Assembly (NCBI GenBank): GCA_002451015.1
Contig: DKBB01000016.1
Coordinates: forward strand, 27,147-40,275
DNA length: 13,129 nt
Origin: Acidobacteria bacterium UBA6911
Lineage (GTDB): Bacteria; Acidobacteriota; UBA6911
Direction of reading: 5' to 3'
In this document: positions 1-7,702 of the stretch, piece by piece
Numbering within the stretch: the stretch's first letter is position 1
Layout: each line of letters opens with the position of its first letter
Translations under genes and position numbers: made by a program
The notes under the pieces: model-generated
Databases searched by the model: none
Seen by the model: only the letters and a program-made list of their open reading frames with translations
Told to the model about the DNA's origin: nothing

Positions 1-294
1 TCCGTCGGAGATGTACTGCAGGGCGGATATATGCAAGTCGGGTATAACGTTTTATCTCAGCATAACGACACGATACACCTGACACCCTATTATCGGTTCG
101 AGAAATTGAACACACAATCCAGCGTACCGGCCGGGTACGAAAAGGATCCTTCACAGGAAAAGAAGATTCACACGGCCGGACTGGAGTTCCGACCCATAAC
201 AAACATAGTTATCAAAAGCGACTATCAGTGGCACCGGAACCGAGCAGGCACAGGGATCAATCAGTTCAATATCAATCTGGGATATAACTTTTAA
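1..294 (+). CDS. C-terminal part of an outer-membrane beta-barrel (porin-like) protein
   Basis: The reading frame is open from the first base of the window, so the 5' part of the gene is missing; the ATG at 31 is only an internal Met. The 97 visible residues alternate polar and aromatic/hydrophobic positions in short amphipathic strands, for example around 'LTPYYRFEKL' and 'VIKSDYQWHRN'. The protein ends in 'FNINLGYNF', a terminal strand with a last-residue Phe, which is the classical recognition signal for the BAM outer-membrane assembly machinery. I therefore call it the end of an outer-membrane barrel, probably a porin-like protein, but the fragment is too short to assign a family or substrate. 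It is followed after 9 nt by an exported FMN-binding-domain protein and then ApbE, so it may be the outer-membrane part of that redox or transport module. The functional link is inferred from gene order only. Confidence 0.75.
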   Translation, partial: SVGDVLQGGYMQVGYNVLSQHNDTIHLTPYYRFEKLNTQSSVPAGYEKDPSQEKKIHTAGLEFRPITNIVIKSDYQWHRNRAGTGINQFNINLGYNF

Positions 295-303
295 AAGTCG
301 CGA

Positions 304-852
304 ATGAAAACAGTTCGAATCTTTACAGCCATTCTTGGATTGGCAAAAATCCTAGCTCTTTGCAGCGGACCAGTGGCTGCAGGCGAAAACTTCATCACAC
401 GCCAGCAGGCACTGGCCGCCCTCTTTCCGGATACCGGAATTCAGGCGGAAACCGTCTTCCTAACCAAAGCCCAGTTGGAAGAAGTCAGAACTCTTTCCGG
501 GGTAGAAGTCCATAGCGCGCTGATAGCCCGCTATACGATTCTGAAAGCGGGCGCTCCAATCGCAAGAGGCTATGTGGACACCCATGCTGTTCGTACAAAA
601 AAAGAGAGTCTACTGATCGTATTGGACACTCACGGCAAGGTTCTGCGCATAGAAGTAACGGCATCTTACGAACCTCCGGATTACCAGGCTACAGAGGGAT
701 TTTATCGCCAGTATGAAGGGAAAATTCTAAACGAGGACCTGAATATCGATCGAGCAATCCGCCCAATGGCAGGAGCCACTCTTACAGGCAAGGCCACCAA
801 TCAAGCCGTTCGCCGGATACTTGCCGTCGACCGGGTTCTGGAGAGAAAATGA
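304..852 (+). CDS. Exported FMN-binding-domain protein, likely ApbE substrate
   Basis: This is a 182-residue protein with an N-terminal signal peptide: Lys/Arg at 2-5, a hydrophobic core around 6-19, and a likely signal peptidase I site after 'GPVAA' near residue 26. Cys20 is not in a good lipobox because Leu precedes it. Residues about 75-175 look like an FMN-binding domain of the RnfG/NqrC type: 'YTILKAGAPIARGYV', a 'LLIVLDTHGKVLRIEV' strand pair, and the C-terminal 'MAGATLTGKATNQAVRRIL'. In this family ApbE attaches FMN through a phosphoester bond to the Thr of an [S/T]GAT motif. Here the motif reads A156-G-A-T159, so the acceptor Thr is kept but the preceding Ser/Thr is Ala. I see no strong Shine-Dalgarno before the ATG, which lies 9 nt after the upstream stop, so translation may be coupled. 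The stop overlaps the apbE start (ATGA), which supports an enzyme-substrate pair. The electron donor and acceptor are not visible. Confidence 0.8.
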   Translation: MKTVRIFTAILGLAKILALCSGPVAAGENFITRQQALAALFPDTGIQAETVFLTKAQLEEVRTLSGVEVHSALIARYTILKAGAPIARGYVDTHAVRTKKESLLIVLDTHGKVLRIEVTASYEPPDYQATEGFYRQYEGKILNEDLNIDRAIRPMAGATLTGKATNQAVRRILAVDRVLERK

Positions 853-1967
853 GATTCACCGTAACTTCCCTGTTCCTATCGATGCTATGGCTACTCTGGA
901 ACATTTCCGGAATCCACGTAACGTCACATAACTTTTCTTCTACCTCCCGGTCGCCAGAATGGACACAAATTTCCTTCAGTGAACAGATCCCAAATCCCCA
1001 AGATAAAGATCGGAAGGTTGTGTCGGAGATAAAAAGCCGCCGGGTTTACCTGATGGGAACGGTTTGCACCCTAAAATACCTTTCACAGGAACCCGAACAG
1101 GCTGTAGCCCGAATGGAGTCCATGGTGCGCATTCTGGAAGAGACTGAAGATGAACTGAGCACATGGAAAGACGACAGCATTATAAGCCGGCTCAACCGTC
1201 TGCCTGTTGGTGTGCACATGGAAACCGGACCTTCGAATATCGCACTTTTCCTGCAACTGCATTACTGGTCAAAAGAGACTCAAAAAACTTTCGATCCGAC
1301 AGTCGGGAAACTCCTGGAAGCGTATGAAATAAAAACAGGAGGACGATGGCCGACAGCCGGATCCATTGAAGCCGGCAAACAGGACACGGGCATGCAGCAC
1401 TATAAACTGGATAGAAACAAGTACCGGATCAGCAAGACCAGGGACATCCACATGGACACCGGTTCGTTCGGCAAAGGAGAGGCTCTGGACAGGATCCGTA
1501 GCGTATATGGCGCAGACGATGCCTGGATGGTAGACCTTGGAGGGCAGATTCTCGTCCATGGATCGCCGGTGGGAAAATCGGGATGGCCTGTCGCTATCGC
1601 ACACCCCCGGCGCCGGGAAGAGGCGTTTTTATCCATTCTTTTACAATCAGGATCCCTGGCAACCAGCGGAGGTTCCGAACGGGACAGAAAAGTGGAAAAC
1701 AGACGGTTGGGACATATTCTGGATCCCCGAACCGGAAAACCCGCGGATTTCAACGGCTCGGTCAGTGTGTGGCACGAACAGGCATTGAGTGCCGACATCT
1801 TATCTACGGCACTGTACGTAATGGGGCCTGAAAGAGGATTGCCCTGGGCGGACCGTCGAAATATAGCCGCCTGCTTCCTGGTGCCCGATGCAGAAGAAAA
1901 TGTGAAAATACTCGCCAGTCGTGCCTTTAGAAGAATCTCACCCGGCTATTCTTTCACTCATCCATGA
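849..1967 (+). CDS. apbE: FAD:protein FMN transferase (ApbE/flavin transferase)
   Basis: ApbE cleaves FAD and moves FMN onto a Thr/Ser of periplasmic flavoproteins, in a Mg-dependent reaction outside the cytoplasmic membrane. The 372-residue protein starts with a hydrophobic export segment (about 5-22) without a lipobox Cys, so it is secreted or membrane-anchored rather than a typical ApbE lipoprotein. Family signatures are in order: 'YLMGTVCTLKY' (67-77), 'DELSTWKDDSIISRLN' (101-116), 'TFDPTVGKLLEAYE' (147-160), 'DTGSFGKGEALDRI' (203-216), 'WMVDLGGQILVHG' (226-238), 'GSLATSGGSERD' (268-279), 'GHILDPRTGKP' (288-298) and 'SADILSTALYVMG' (314-326), which holds the metal-binding Asp region. Its ATG overlaps the stop of the FMN-binding gene, so the two are cotranscribed and probably translationally coupled. 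The likely substrate is that neighbour. The C-terminus looks complete. Confidence 0.93.
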   Translation: MRFTVTSLFLSMLWLLWNISGIHVTSHNFSSTSRSPEWTQISFSEQIPNPQDKDRKVVSEIKSRRVYLMGTVCTLKYLSQEPEQAVARMESMVRILEETEDELSTWKDDSIISRLNRLPVGVHMETGPSNIALFLQLHYWSKETQKTFDPTVGKLLEAYEIKTGGRWPTAGSIEAGKQDTGMQHYKLDRNKYRISKTRDIHMDTGSFGKGEALDRIRSVYGADDAWMVDLGGQILVHGSPVGKSGWPVAIAHPRRREEAFLSILLQSGSLATSGGSERDRKVENRRLGHILDPRTGKPADFNGSVSVWHEQALSADILSTALYVMGPERGLPWADRRNIAACFLVPDAEENVKILASRAFRRISPGYSFTHP

Positions 1968-1988
1968 ATGTCATTCATACAGGCATTG

Positions 1989-2030
1989 CCACCATGGAAG
2001 GGTTCGCAGAATACCCGGTGGTGATATTTT
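1989..2030 (+). terminator. Weak candidate terminator hairpin after apbE
   Basis: Between the convergent apbE and rng stops there is a two-part stem. The outer arms are CCACC (1989-1993) and GGTGG (2017-2021); the inner arms are GGGT (2000-2003) and ACCC (2013-2016), with a 6-nt bulge on the left side. It is followed by 'TGATATTTT', a short U-rich tract on the + strand. The bulge and poor U-tract make it a weak intrinsic terminator. Its place at the only convergent junction of the window is the main support. Confidence 0.35.
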
Positions 2031-2033
2031 CGA

Positions 2034-4043
2034 TCAGTTCACCAGGTTGAAGTGCTCAATGTGAAGGGTCGGATCGGCCTTAATGATCACGTCTATATCT
2101 TTCAGCAGGTGACGGATCTCTTCCACCACGCCCGACTCGGATTCCCGCAAGGCGCGTGCGACATCCGGGTGCACCCGGATCATCAGATCGGAACGCTCGT
2201 CCATATGTTCAGCCATCTTCTCTATTTCGTGGTAGATGCTGTAACATGTCGTAGCGACCGACTTCACCATGCCCGATCCGGAACAATAGGGGCATTGCTG
2301 GCACAGGGCACGTTCCAGTGATTGCTTAACCCTCTTCCGGGTGATCGCTACTAATCCGAACTCGTTGAATTCCAATACCTTGCTGGGTGACTTGTCTTTG
2401 GCAATCTCCTCGGACAGAGCCTCCATCACACGTTTCCGGTTCTTCCTCTCATCCATGTCGATAAAGTCGACAACGATAATGCCGCCCAGATCCCTCAGCC
2501 TCAGTTGCCGGGCGATTTCCTTTACCGCTTCGAGATTTGTTCGCGTGATTGTTTCTTCGAGGCTGTTGCTGCGACCGACAAATTTTCCGGTATTAACATC
2601 GATACTTACAAGAGCCTCTGTCTGATTAATGACTATATATCCGCCGGATTTCAACCAGATCTTCGGGTGAAGCAGCTTATCTATTTCGGGGGTAATACCG
2701 TATTCGTCGAAAATGTAGTTTTCTTTGGTGTAGAGTTTGACCCGGTGTACCAGGTTAGGATAAATCTTGTCCACAAACTCCACAATCCGCTGGTATTCAT
2801 TCTCGTCGTCCACCCGGATCGCGGCGAATTCATAGGAAAAATGATCCCTGAGAATTCTCTGGACCAGGTTCATCTCGGCATGAATAAGGGCGGGGGCAGA
2901 GGCTTGATCCGCCCGGGTCCGAATATCGTCCCACAGCCTGACAAGAAAATTCAAATCATTGACCAGATCTTCTTCGCTGTGCTCCTCCGCTGCGGTCCGA
3001 ACAATGATTCCACCCGGGAACCGGTCCCGATGTTTGAGGATAATGTCCTTCAATCTCAGCCGTTCCGCTTCCGATCCTATTTTACGGGAAACGCCTATAT
3101 GTGTTACCGTCGGCATATACACAAGATAGCGCCCCGGAAGGGCGATATGACTGGTAACGCGGGCCCCCTTTTTCGCTATGGGTTCCTTAGCTACCTGCAC
3201 CAGAACCTCCTGGCCTTCCTGCAACAAGGTGTCGATGGATTGCGGTTCCGCACGATTCGTATTCCGTGAGGAGGCATACCGTTTTCTGCGCGTCGCCGCC
3301 CCGCGGCGACGCGTGAATCCCGGTCGGGATTTTTCCGGTTCTGCAGCAAACGGCACCGACTCTCCGTCATCCCTGATAGATGCTGAATCCAGGGGCGGAG
3401 TTTCGGCATTCACGGATACCTCGCTGGTGGCAGAAACCGCCAAACCCTCTTGTGAGGATGATTCCATTGGTTCCAACGGTTGTTCAGGTTGCGTTTCCTG
3501 TTTCACCGGCAACTCCAGCAACTCGGGGATATCCGATGATTTATAGGGTGAATCCGACTCCAGACGAGATTCCGCCTCCCGTTCCGTCTCGGCACTTATA
3601 TTCCATTGCTCCACCGGAGTGGTCGGTTGCCACCCCCTGTAGGACGATCGCGAGGATCCTGATCTTGATCTCTCGGGGCGATCCCGGCGATCCCGGGACC
3701 GGCCCTTTTCGGTTCTCCTGTCTCTGCGCTGCGGACGCTCCGGTTCTTCCGATTCAGCTGAAGACTGGTCTATCCGCTCTTCGACAGCTGAGTATACCTG
3801 GTCATATTCATCCGTATCCTCTATTAAATCTGAAACATAGAGAAAGGCGTCCTTTTCCAGGCCTATGTTCACAAAAGCGGATTGCATACCGGGGAGTACT
3901 TTTGTCACTTTTCCCTTATATGTATTCGCGTAGATGCTCCGATTGCGATTTCTCTCTATATAGAGCTCAGCCAATTGGTCATCTTCCAAAATCGCTACTT
4001 TCGTCTCCAGAGCCGTGCTGGCAACGATCATCTCTTTAATCAT
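2034..4043 (-). CDS. rng: Ribonuclease G (RNase E/G family) with long S1-domain insert
   Basis: This is an endoribonuclease that cuts single-stranded AU-rich RNA, with roles in 5S/16S rRNA maturation and mRNA decay. The start 'MIKEMIVASTALETKVAILED' matches the family N-terminus, and a GGAG lies 7 nt before the ATG. The S1 domain begins at 'NTYKGKVTKVLPGMQSAFVNIGLEKDAFLYVSDL' (40-73) and resumes at 'EGQEVLVQVAKEPIAKKGARVTSHI' (276-300). About 190 residues between these are an insert, with acidic stretches, an Arg/Ser-rich block (104-136) and a second basic block (239-263). The 5'-sensor/RNase H-like and DNase I-like parts follow. The catalytic Mg ligands are D482 in 'SIDVN' and D526 in 'VVDFIDM', and the Zn-link is C581-x2-C584-x2-C587. 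There is no long C-terminal scaffold as in E. coli RNase E. The protein is 669 residues against about 490 for E. coli RNase G, and the excess is this insert. It lies downstream of rodA on the same strand after a 616-bp gap, so it probably has its own promoter. Confidence 0.95.
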   Translation of the reverse strand: MIKEMIVASTALETKVAILEDDQLAELYIERNRNRSIYANTYKGKVTKVLPGMQSAFVNIGLEKDAFLYVSDLIEDTDEYDQVYSAVEERIDQSSAESEEPERPQRRDRRTEKGRSRDRRDRPERSRSGSSRSSYRGWQPTTPVEQWNISAETEREAESRLESDSPYKSSDIPELLELPVKQETQPEQPLEPMESSSQEGLAVSATSEVSVNAETPPLDSASIRDDGESVPFAAEPEKSRPGFTRRRGAATRRKRYASSRNTNRAEPQSIDTLLQEGQEVLVQVAKEPIAKKGARVTSHIALPGRYLVYMPTVTHIGVSRKIGSEAERLRLKDIILKHRDRFPGGIIVRTAAEEHSEEDLVNDLNFLVRLWDDIRTRADQASAPALIHAEMNLVQRILRDHFSYEFAAIRVDDENEYQRIVEFVDKIYPNLVHRVKLYTKENYIFDEYGITPEIDKLLHPKIWLKSGGYIVINQTEALVSIDVNTGKFVGRSNSLEETITRTNLEAVKEIARQLRLRDLGGIIVVDFIDMDERKNRKRVMEALSEEIAKDKSPSKVLEFNEFGLVAITRKRVKQSLERALCQQCPYCSGSGMVKSVATTCYSIYHEIEKMAEHMDERSDLMIRVHPDVARALRESESGVVEEIRHLLKDIDVIIKADPTLHIEHFNLVN

Positions 4044-4659
4044 TGAATTGCTCCAAATTGTGGCGGCGCAAATACGGTGGGGTTTCGCAGTAGAAATCAG
4101 ATGCGGCGGGAAATCGATATTGCCGGGATTCAGCGCAATTTACCTGTAGCTATTCACACCGGGATTGTCTTTATTCCCGAGAAATAAGCATGGTACTGAC
4201 GCATAAATCTCTCACATGCCTCAAAATACGGCACATTTACTCAAGGAAAACCGTTCCCATCCGGGTAGACTCAACGGATGCCGTTTATAACGGTTATCGC
4301 AATATTCCCGACTTGATATCCTTTTCTCTAGTGGCGAATCATACACTCACCGTGGATTCGCGACCCGTAATCTCAATAACTTTTCCTATAATAAAAGCAG
4401 TGTCGCTATTAATTCTTCGGTTTAGACTAGCCTGAAATAACTATGGTAGTTGTGTTGAAGTCCGATTGCAAGAACATCTCAGAGACCAGTAGTCAGGAGT
4501 AAGGAACCGGGAGGAATACATATCTTTCCGACAATCCGGAATTACCGGACAAAAACATTATCTACACTACTCACAGTGGTTTAATCTGACACCAGGCTCC
4601 TGACTCCTTTTCTTATAAACCATAACTATTTCAGAAAATGTGCCCAACACTGCTTATTG
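4044..4659 (-). other. 616-bp non-coding gap between rodA and rng; probable rng leader
   Basis: I see no convincing gene here; an 81-codon + strand frame at 4190-4435 lacks a ribosome binding site and any family pattern. The gap precedes rng, so it probably holds its promoter and a long 5' leader. One weak - strand promoter candidate is TTGCAA (4466-4471) and TACCAT (4443-4448, both given as read on the - strand) with 17-nt spacing, about 400 nt before the start codon. Short perfect inverted repeats are present: alternating arms AACGG/CCGTT/AACGG at 4273-4277, 4281-4285 and 4289-4293; GCGAATC/GATTCGC at 4334-4340 and 4355-4361; TCCGG/CCGGA at 4535-4539 and 4545-4549. AGTCAGGAG at 4491-4499 recurs inverted at 4597-4605. 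I found no hairpin followed by a U-tract after rodA. Confidence 0.5.
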
Positions 4660-5745
4660 TTAATTGACGTAACGTCTCAACCACACTCCCATACAGAGAC
4701 TCATTGCTGCATAATAGGTAACCAGTGCCGACCCGCCGGCACTGACAAAGGGGAGCGGGATGCCCAGTATAGGGAGCAGTCCTTCCACCATTCCGATATT
4801 GATTGTCATGTGAAACATCACCAGGGTCAGAACTCCGGCGACAATCATCATGCCGATTTTGTCTTTTGCCTCCCTGGCCGTTCGAAACAATCGGTAGTAA
4901 AGGAACAGGAACAGTCCTAAAAGCGTAATACTGCCGACAAATCCCCGTTCTTCCGCCAATACCGCAAAAACGAAATCCGTATGTCGGGCCGGCAGGAAAC
5001 CAAGATTGCCCTGCGTTCCCTGCTTGAACCCTTTTCCCAGAAGTTTCCCCGAGCCAATGGCAATCTCGGACTGCCGGGATTGATACCCCAATCCGTAGGG
5101 ATCGCTCGAAGGATTCAGGACATTTACAATCCGCCCCTTTTGATATCCCTGCAGACTGAACCAGCCCAGGGGAGCGGCAACGATCACGACAAAAATGAGA
5201 AAGACAATATGTTTTTTCTTGATACCCGCAAGACAGGAAAGAACAGCGTAAATAGGCATGAAAGTGACGGCCGTGCCCAAATCCCTTTGCAGTACGACCA
5301 TAAACATGGGAACAAATACGATGAGACCTCCGATAAGGAGATCCTTCAGTCCTAAATACTCCCCTTCGATCCTGGAATAGTACTTGGCCAGAGCGATTAT
5401 TACGATAATCTTCATTACTTCAGAAGGCTGGAATGAGAAGAATCCCAGATCGATCCAGCTTCTGTTACCATGGACGGAAACTCCGATTACGAGGACGAGA
5501 ACAAGCAGCACCATTCCGGCCGCATAAATAAACACTATGAAATCGGAAAAAACGTGGTAATCGAAATACAGGAGAGCGAGAAAGACCATCAGGGCGCAGC
5601 ACAGGTAAATAACCTGTTTGCCGAAATAGGAATCCAGACTCGTGCCGTCCGTTGTACTCCAGATAGCTACGATACCGACTCCGGACAAAGCCAGTAGAGT
5701 CAGAAGCCAGAGCCAGTCGAAACCAATCAGCAATCGCCGATCCAT
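4660..5745 (-). CDS. rodA: RodA, SEDS-family peptidoglycan glycosyltransferase
   Basis: RodA polymerises lipid II into glycan strands during lateral wall elongation and works as a pair with PBP2. The 361-residue protein is almost wholly hydrophobic, with about ten membrane segments. SEDS signatures are present: 'GNRSWIDLGFFSFQPSEVMK' (93-112), 'QRDLGTAV' (153-160), and 'GNLGFLPARHTDFVFAVLAE' (246-265), in which D257 matches the catalytic Asp of the family. Near the C-terminus it has 'LGIPLPFVSAGGSALVT'. The usual Pro-Glu before the HTDF motif is Pro-Ala here, which is within normal variation. The ATG is 5 nt after the mrdA stop, and its ribosome binding site (GGGAG, 11 nt upstream) overlaps the end of mrdA, so the pair is cotranscribed and probably coupled in translation. 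Confidence 0.96.
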   Translation of the reverse strand: MDRRLLIGFDWLWLLTLLALSGVGIVAIWSTTDGTSLDSYFGKQVIYLCCALMVFLALLYFDYHVFSDFIVFIYAAGMVLLVLVLVIGVSVHGNRSWIDLGFFSFQPSEVMKIIVIIALAKYYSRIEGEYLGLKDLLIGGLIVFVPMFMVVLQRDLGTAVTFMPIYAVLSCLAGIKKKHIVFLIFVVIVAAPLGWFSLQGYQKGRIVNVLNPSSDPYGLGYQSRQSEIAIGSGKLLGKGFKQGTQGNLGFLPARHTDFVFAVLAEERGFVGSITLLGLFLFLYYRLFRTAREAKDKIGMMIVAGVLTLVMFHMTINIGMVEGLLPILGIPLPFVSAGGSALVTYYAAMSLCMGVWLRRYVN

Positions 5746-5750
5746 AGCGA

Positions 5751-7544
5751 TTAATTCTCCCTGTCGTAGTAGGCAGCGAATATTTTTCTCGCCAGAGGAG
5801 CTGCGGCTACACCGCCCTTCCCCCCATTCTCGATAAATACAACAACGGCGATTTCGGGATTCTCTTTCGTGCTGAAACCGGCGAACCAGGCATGATCATC
5901 CCCAGTTCCCGGAACCCGTTTTTTAGTCTCCTTACTCACAATCTGCACTGTGCCGGTTTTACCGCATATTTCAATCCCTCTAATTGCAGCGTTATAGCCT
6001 GTACCCCCGGCGCCATTGACCCCCTTCCACATCCCTTCACGGATTGTTCGCAGGGTATTGTCGTCGATCGGGACGTGCCTTAGCGGCCATTCCGGCTTAT
6101 TTAGACCGTGTTCCGCAGTCAGTAAAAGGTGGGGGGTGACCACGTCCCCTCCGTTTGCCAGCGCAGATACAGCACGTAGAATCTGCAGCGGCGTCGTACT
6201 GACAGCGCCCTGCCCTATAGAAACCGGGATTGTCTCACCCAGGTACCACGGTTCTCCCCGGGTTTTCTCCTTCCATTCCGGGCTGGGAACAATTCCGCTT
6301 CGTTCTCCCGGCAAGTCCACCCCGGTTGTCTCACCCAGTCCGAAGTCAGCAGCATGCCGGGCTATTTTTGAAATCCCGAGGTTTTTACCCAATTCATAGA
6401 AAAAAATATTACAGGATTGCGCTATGGCCTGTTCCAGGCGAATGCGCCCGTGTCCCTTTTTATTACCGCACCCGAAAGTCCTGCCGTAATAGTCCGCAGA
6501 ACCCGTACAGGTAACAAATGTATTGTTGTCGAGGGCTCCCTCCTCCAGCCCTGCTACCGCCATTATAATTTTGAACAGGGAACCCGGCGAGTAGCTGTTC
6601 TGAATGCACCTGTTCTGCATTGGACGATCGGGATCTTCCAACAGGGCATTCCAGTCTTTCTGGGAAAGCCTGGCCGAGAAAGCATTGGGATCAAATGAGG
6701 GCGCGCTGGCCATGGCCAGGATCTCACCGTTTCGGGGATCCATGGCAACGACTGCACCGACCTTGCCTGTAAGAGCTTTTTCGGCAACGAGCTGAAGTTT
6801 CATATCCAAGGTCAGCTGGATGCTTCCTCCAACTACGGGAGGTTGTTCCGGTCTTAAGAGTCCGACCTCCCTTCCCAGGCTATCGACCAGTACCAGCCGT
6901 TGGCCATTCTGCCCGACCAGCAATTCGTTATAGATCCGTTCAATACCGTTCTGTCCTACAAGAGAACCGGCTTCGGCGCTGGGAAATACGTTGGCGTCAA
7001 GCTCCTCTTCCGTCACCTCACCAATATATCCGAGAAGATGCGCGGCCAGATTGCCGTTGTTATACACTCTTCGCGGCTCCGGCACTAACTGGATCTCCGG
7101 ATGATCCCTTCGGTACGCCTCAATGATCGAAATATCTTCTATCCCGGCTTCTTCTTTTACAACAATTGGGCGATACAGACCGGTTTTGCGGCTTCGAATT
7201 AATTTGGATTCCAGATCCTCTGGATCAACGGCAAGCTTTTCGGCGAGGAAACGGGCGGTAGCCTCCGGATCTTTAATCGATTCACGATACAGAAGCACCG
7301 TAAAAGATGACCGGTGTTCGGCGAGTCGAATGCGATTCCGGTCCAGAATCGCACCTCTCGGCGCCATCAGTTCTATTGTACGAACCCGGTTATTTTCGGC
7401 TTTCAGGGCATATTCCGAACCCTGGATTACCTGGAGTTGCCAGAGACGGGCGACTAGAATCAGAAAAATCAACAGGATCGGATAGCTGAAATATTTCAAC
7501 CGTTGTTGTACGAGTTGTTTGTTGATCTCTTGTTGCAGTTCCAC
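5751..7544 (-). CDS. mrdA: Penicillin-binding protein 2 (elongasome transpeptidase)
   Basis: This class B PBP makes peptidoglycan crosslinks during elongation and activates RodA. The 597-residue protein has one N-terminal membrane anchor (about 20-38), then the pedestal region with 'RGAILDRNRIRLAEH' (63-77). The transpeptidase domain carries all three motifs: S322-L-F-K325 in 'YSPGSLFKI', S377-C-N379, and K529-T-G in 'CGKTGTVQ'. 'SAPSFDPNAF' and 'DLPGERSGI' are also typical. The start codon is GTG at 7544. It is the first possible start after an in-frame stop at 7560-7562, but only a weak AGG-type ribosome binding site precedes it. It is separated from mreD by 245 bp that hold a candidate promoter and hairpins, so mrdA-rodA may be transcribed both from the mre promoter and independently. 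Confidence 0.96.
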   Translation of the reverse strand: MELQQEINKQLVQQRLKYFSYPILLIFLILVARLWQLQVIQGSEYALKAENNRVRTIELMAPRGAILDRNRIRLAEHRSSFTVLLYRESIKDPEATARFLAEKLAVDPEDLESKLIRSRKTGLYRPIVVKEEAGIEDISIIEAYRRDHPEIQLVPEPRRVYNNGNLAAHLLGYIGEVTEEELDANVFPSAEAGSLVGQNGIERIYNELLVGQNGQRLVLVDSLGREVGLLRPEQPPVVGGSIQLTLDMKLQLVAEKALTGKVGAVVAMDPRNGEILAMASAPSFDPNAFSARLSQKDWNALLEDPDRPMQNRCIQNSYSPGSLFKIIMAVAGLEEGALDNNTFVTCTGSADYYGRTFGCGNKKGHGRIRLEQAIAQSCNIFFYELGKNLGISKIARHAADFGLGETTGVDLPGERSGIVPSPEWKEKTRGEPWYLGETIPVSIGQGAVSTTPLQILRAVSALANGGDVVTPHLLLTAEHGLNKPEWPLRHVPIDDNTLRTIREGMWKGVNGAGGTGYNAAIRGIEICGKTGTVQIVSKETKKRVPGTGDDHAWFAGFSTKENPEIAVVVFIENGGKGGVAAAPLARKIFAAYYDREN

Positions 7545-7610
7545 CCTGCTTACCTGGATTTACTTGTATGTTTGATAGAAGGTTTCATTAAAAACGGCAT
7601 ATCGGATTGA

Positions 7611-7639
7611 ATTATCAATAGTGTCAATTCCCTGGACAA
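7611..7639 (-). promoter_or_regulatory. Candidate promoter for mrdA-rodA
   Basis: On the - strand, TTGTCC (7634-7639) and GATAAT (7611-7616) are separated by exactly 17 nt. They match the sigma-70 -35 consensus at 4/6 and the -10 at 5/6. A perfect TTGACA (7622-7627) also lies here but has no good -10 at the right distance. Transcription from the GATAAT would start about 60 nt before the mrdA GTG. This is a consensus match only. Confidence 0.45.
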
Positions 7640-7702
7640 GTAAAAAGCTAGAGCCTTGGTGCTACTCCGCAAGAGGGACAGGTGAAACAGGGATATCTAT
7701 AG

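Noticed and set aside
2505..4039. Long + strand frames of 122-254 codons opposite rng
   Set aside because: They are antisense shadows of a strongly conserved rng coding sequence. Their translations lack any domain pattern or ribosome binding site.
4190..4435. 81-codon + strand frame in the rodA-rng gap
   Set aside because: No ribosome binding site, no family pattern, and no supporting neighbour. It lies antisense to the likely rng leader.
4561..4659. Possible terminator after rodA
   Set aside because: The best hairpin has only a 4-bp stem (CACT/AGTG) and the T-run is displaced by several bases, so I do not call it.
7622..7627. Perfect TTGACA (- strand) as the -35 for mrdA
   Set aside because: No acceptable -10 lies 16-18 nt downstream. 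The overlapping TTGTCC/GATAAT pair with 17-nt spacing is the better model.
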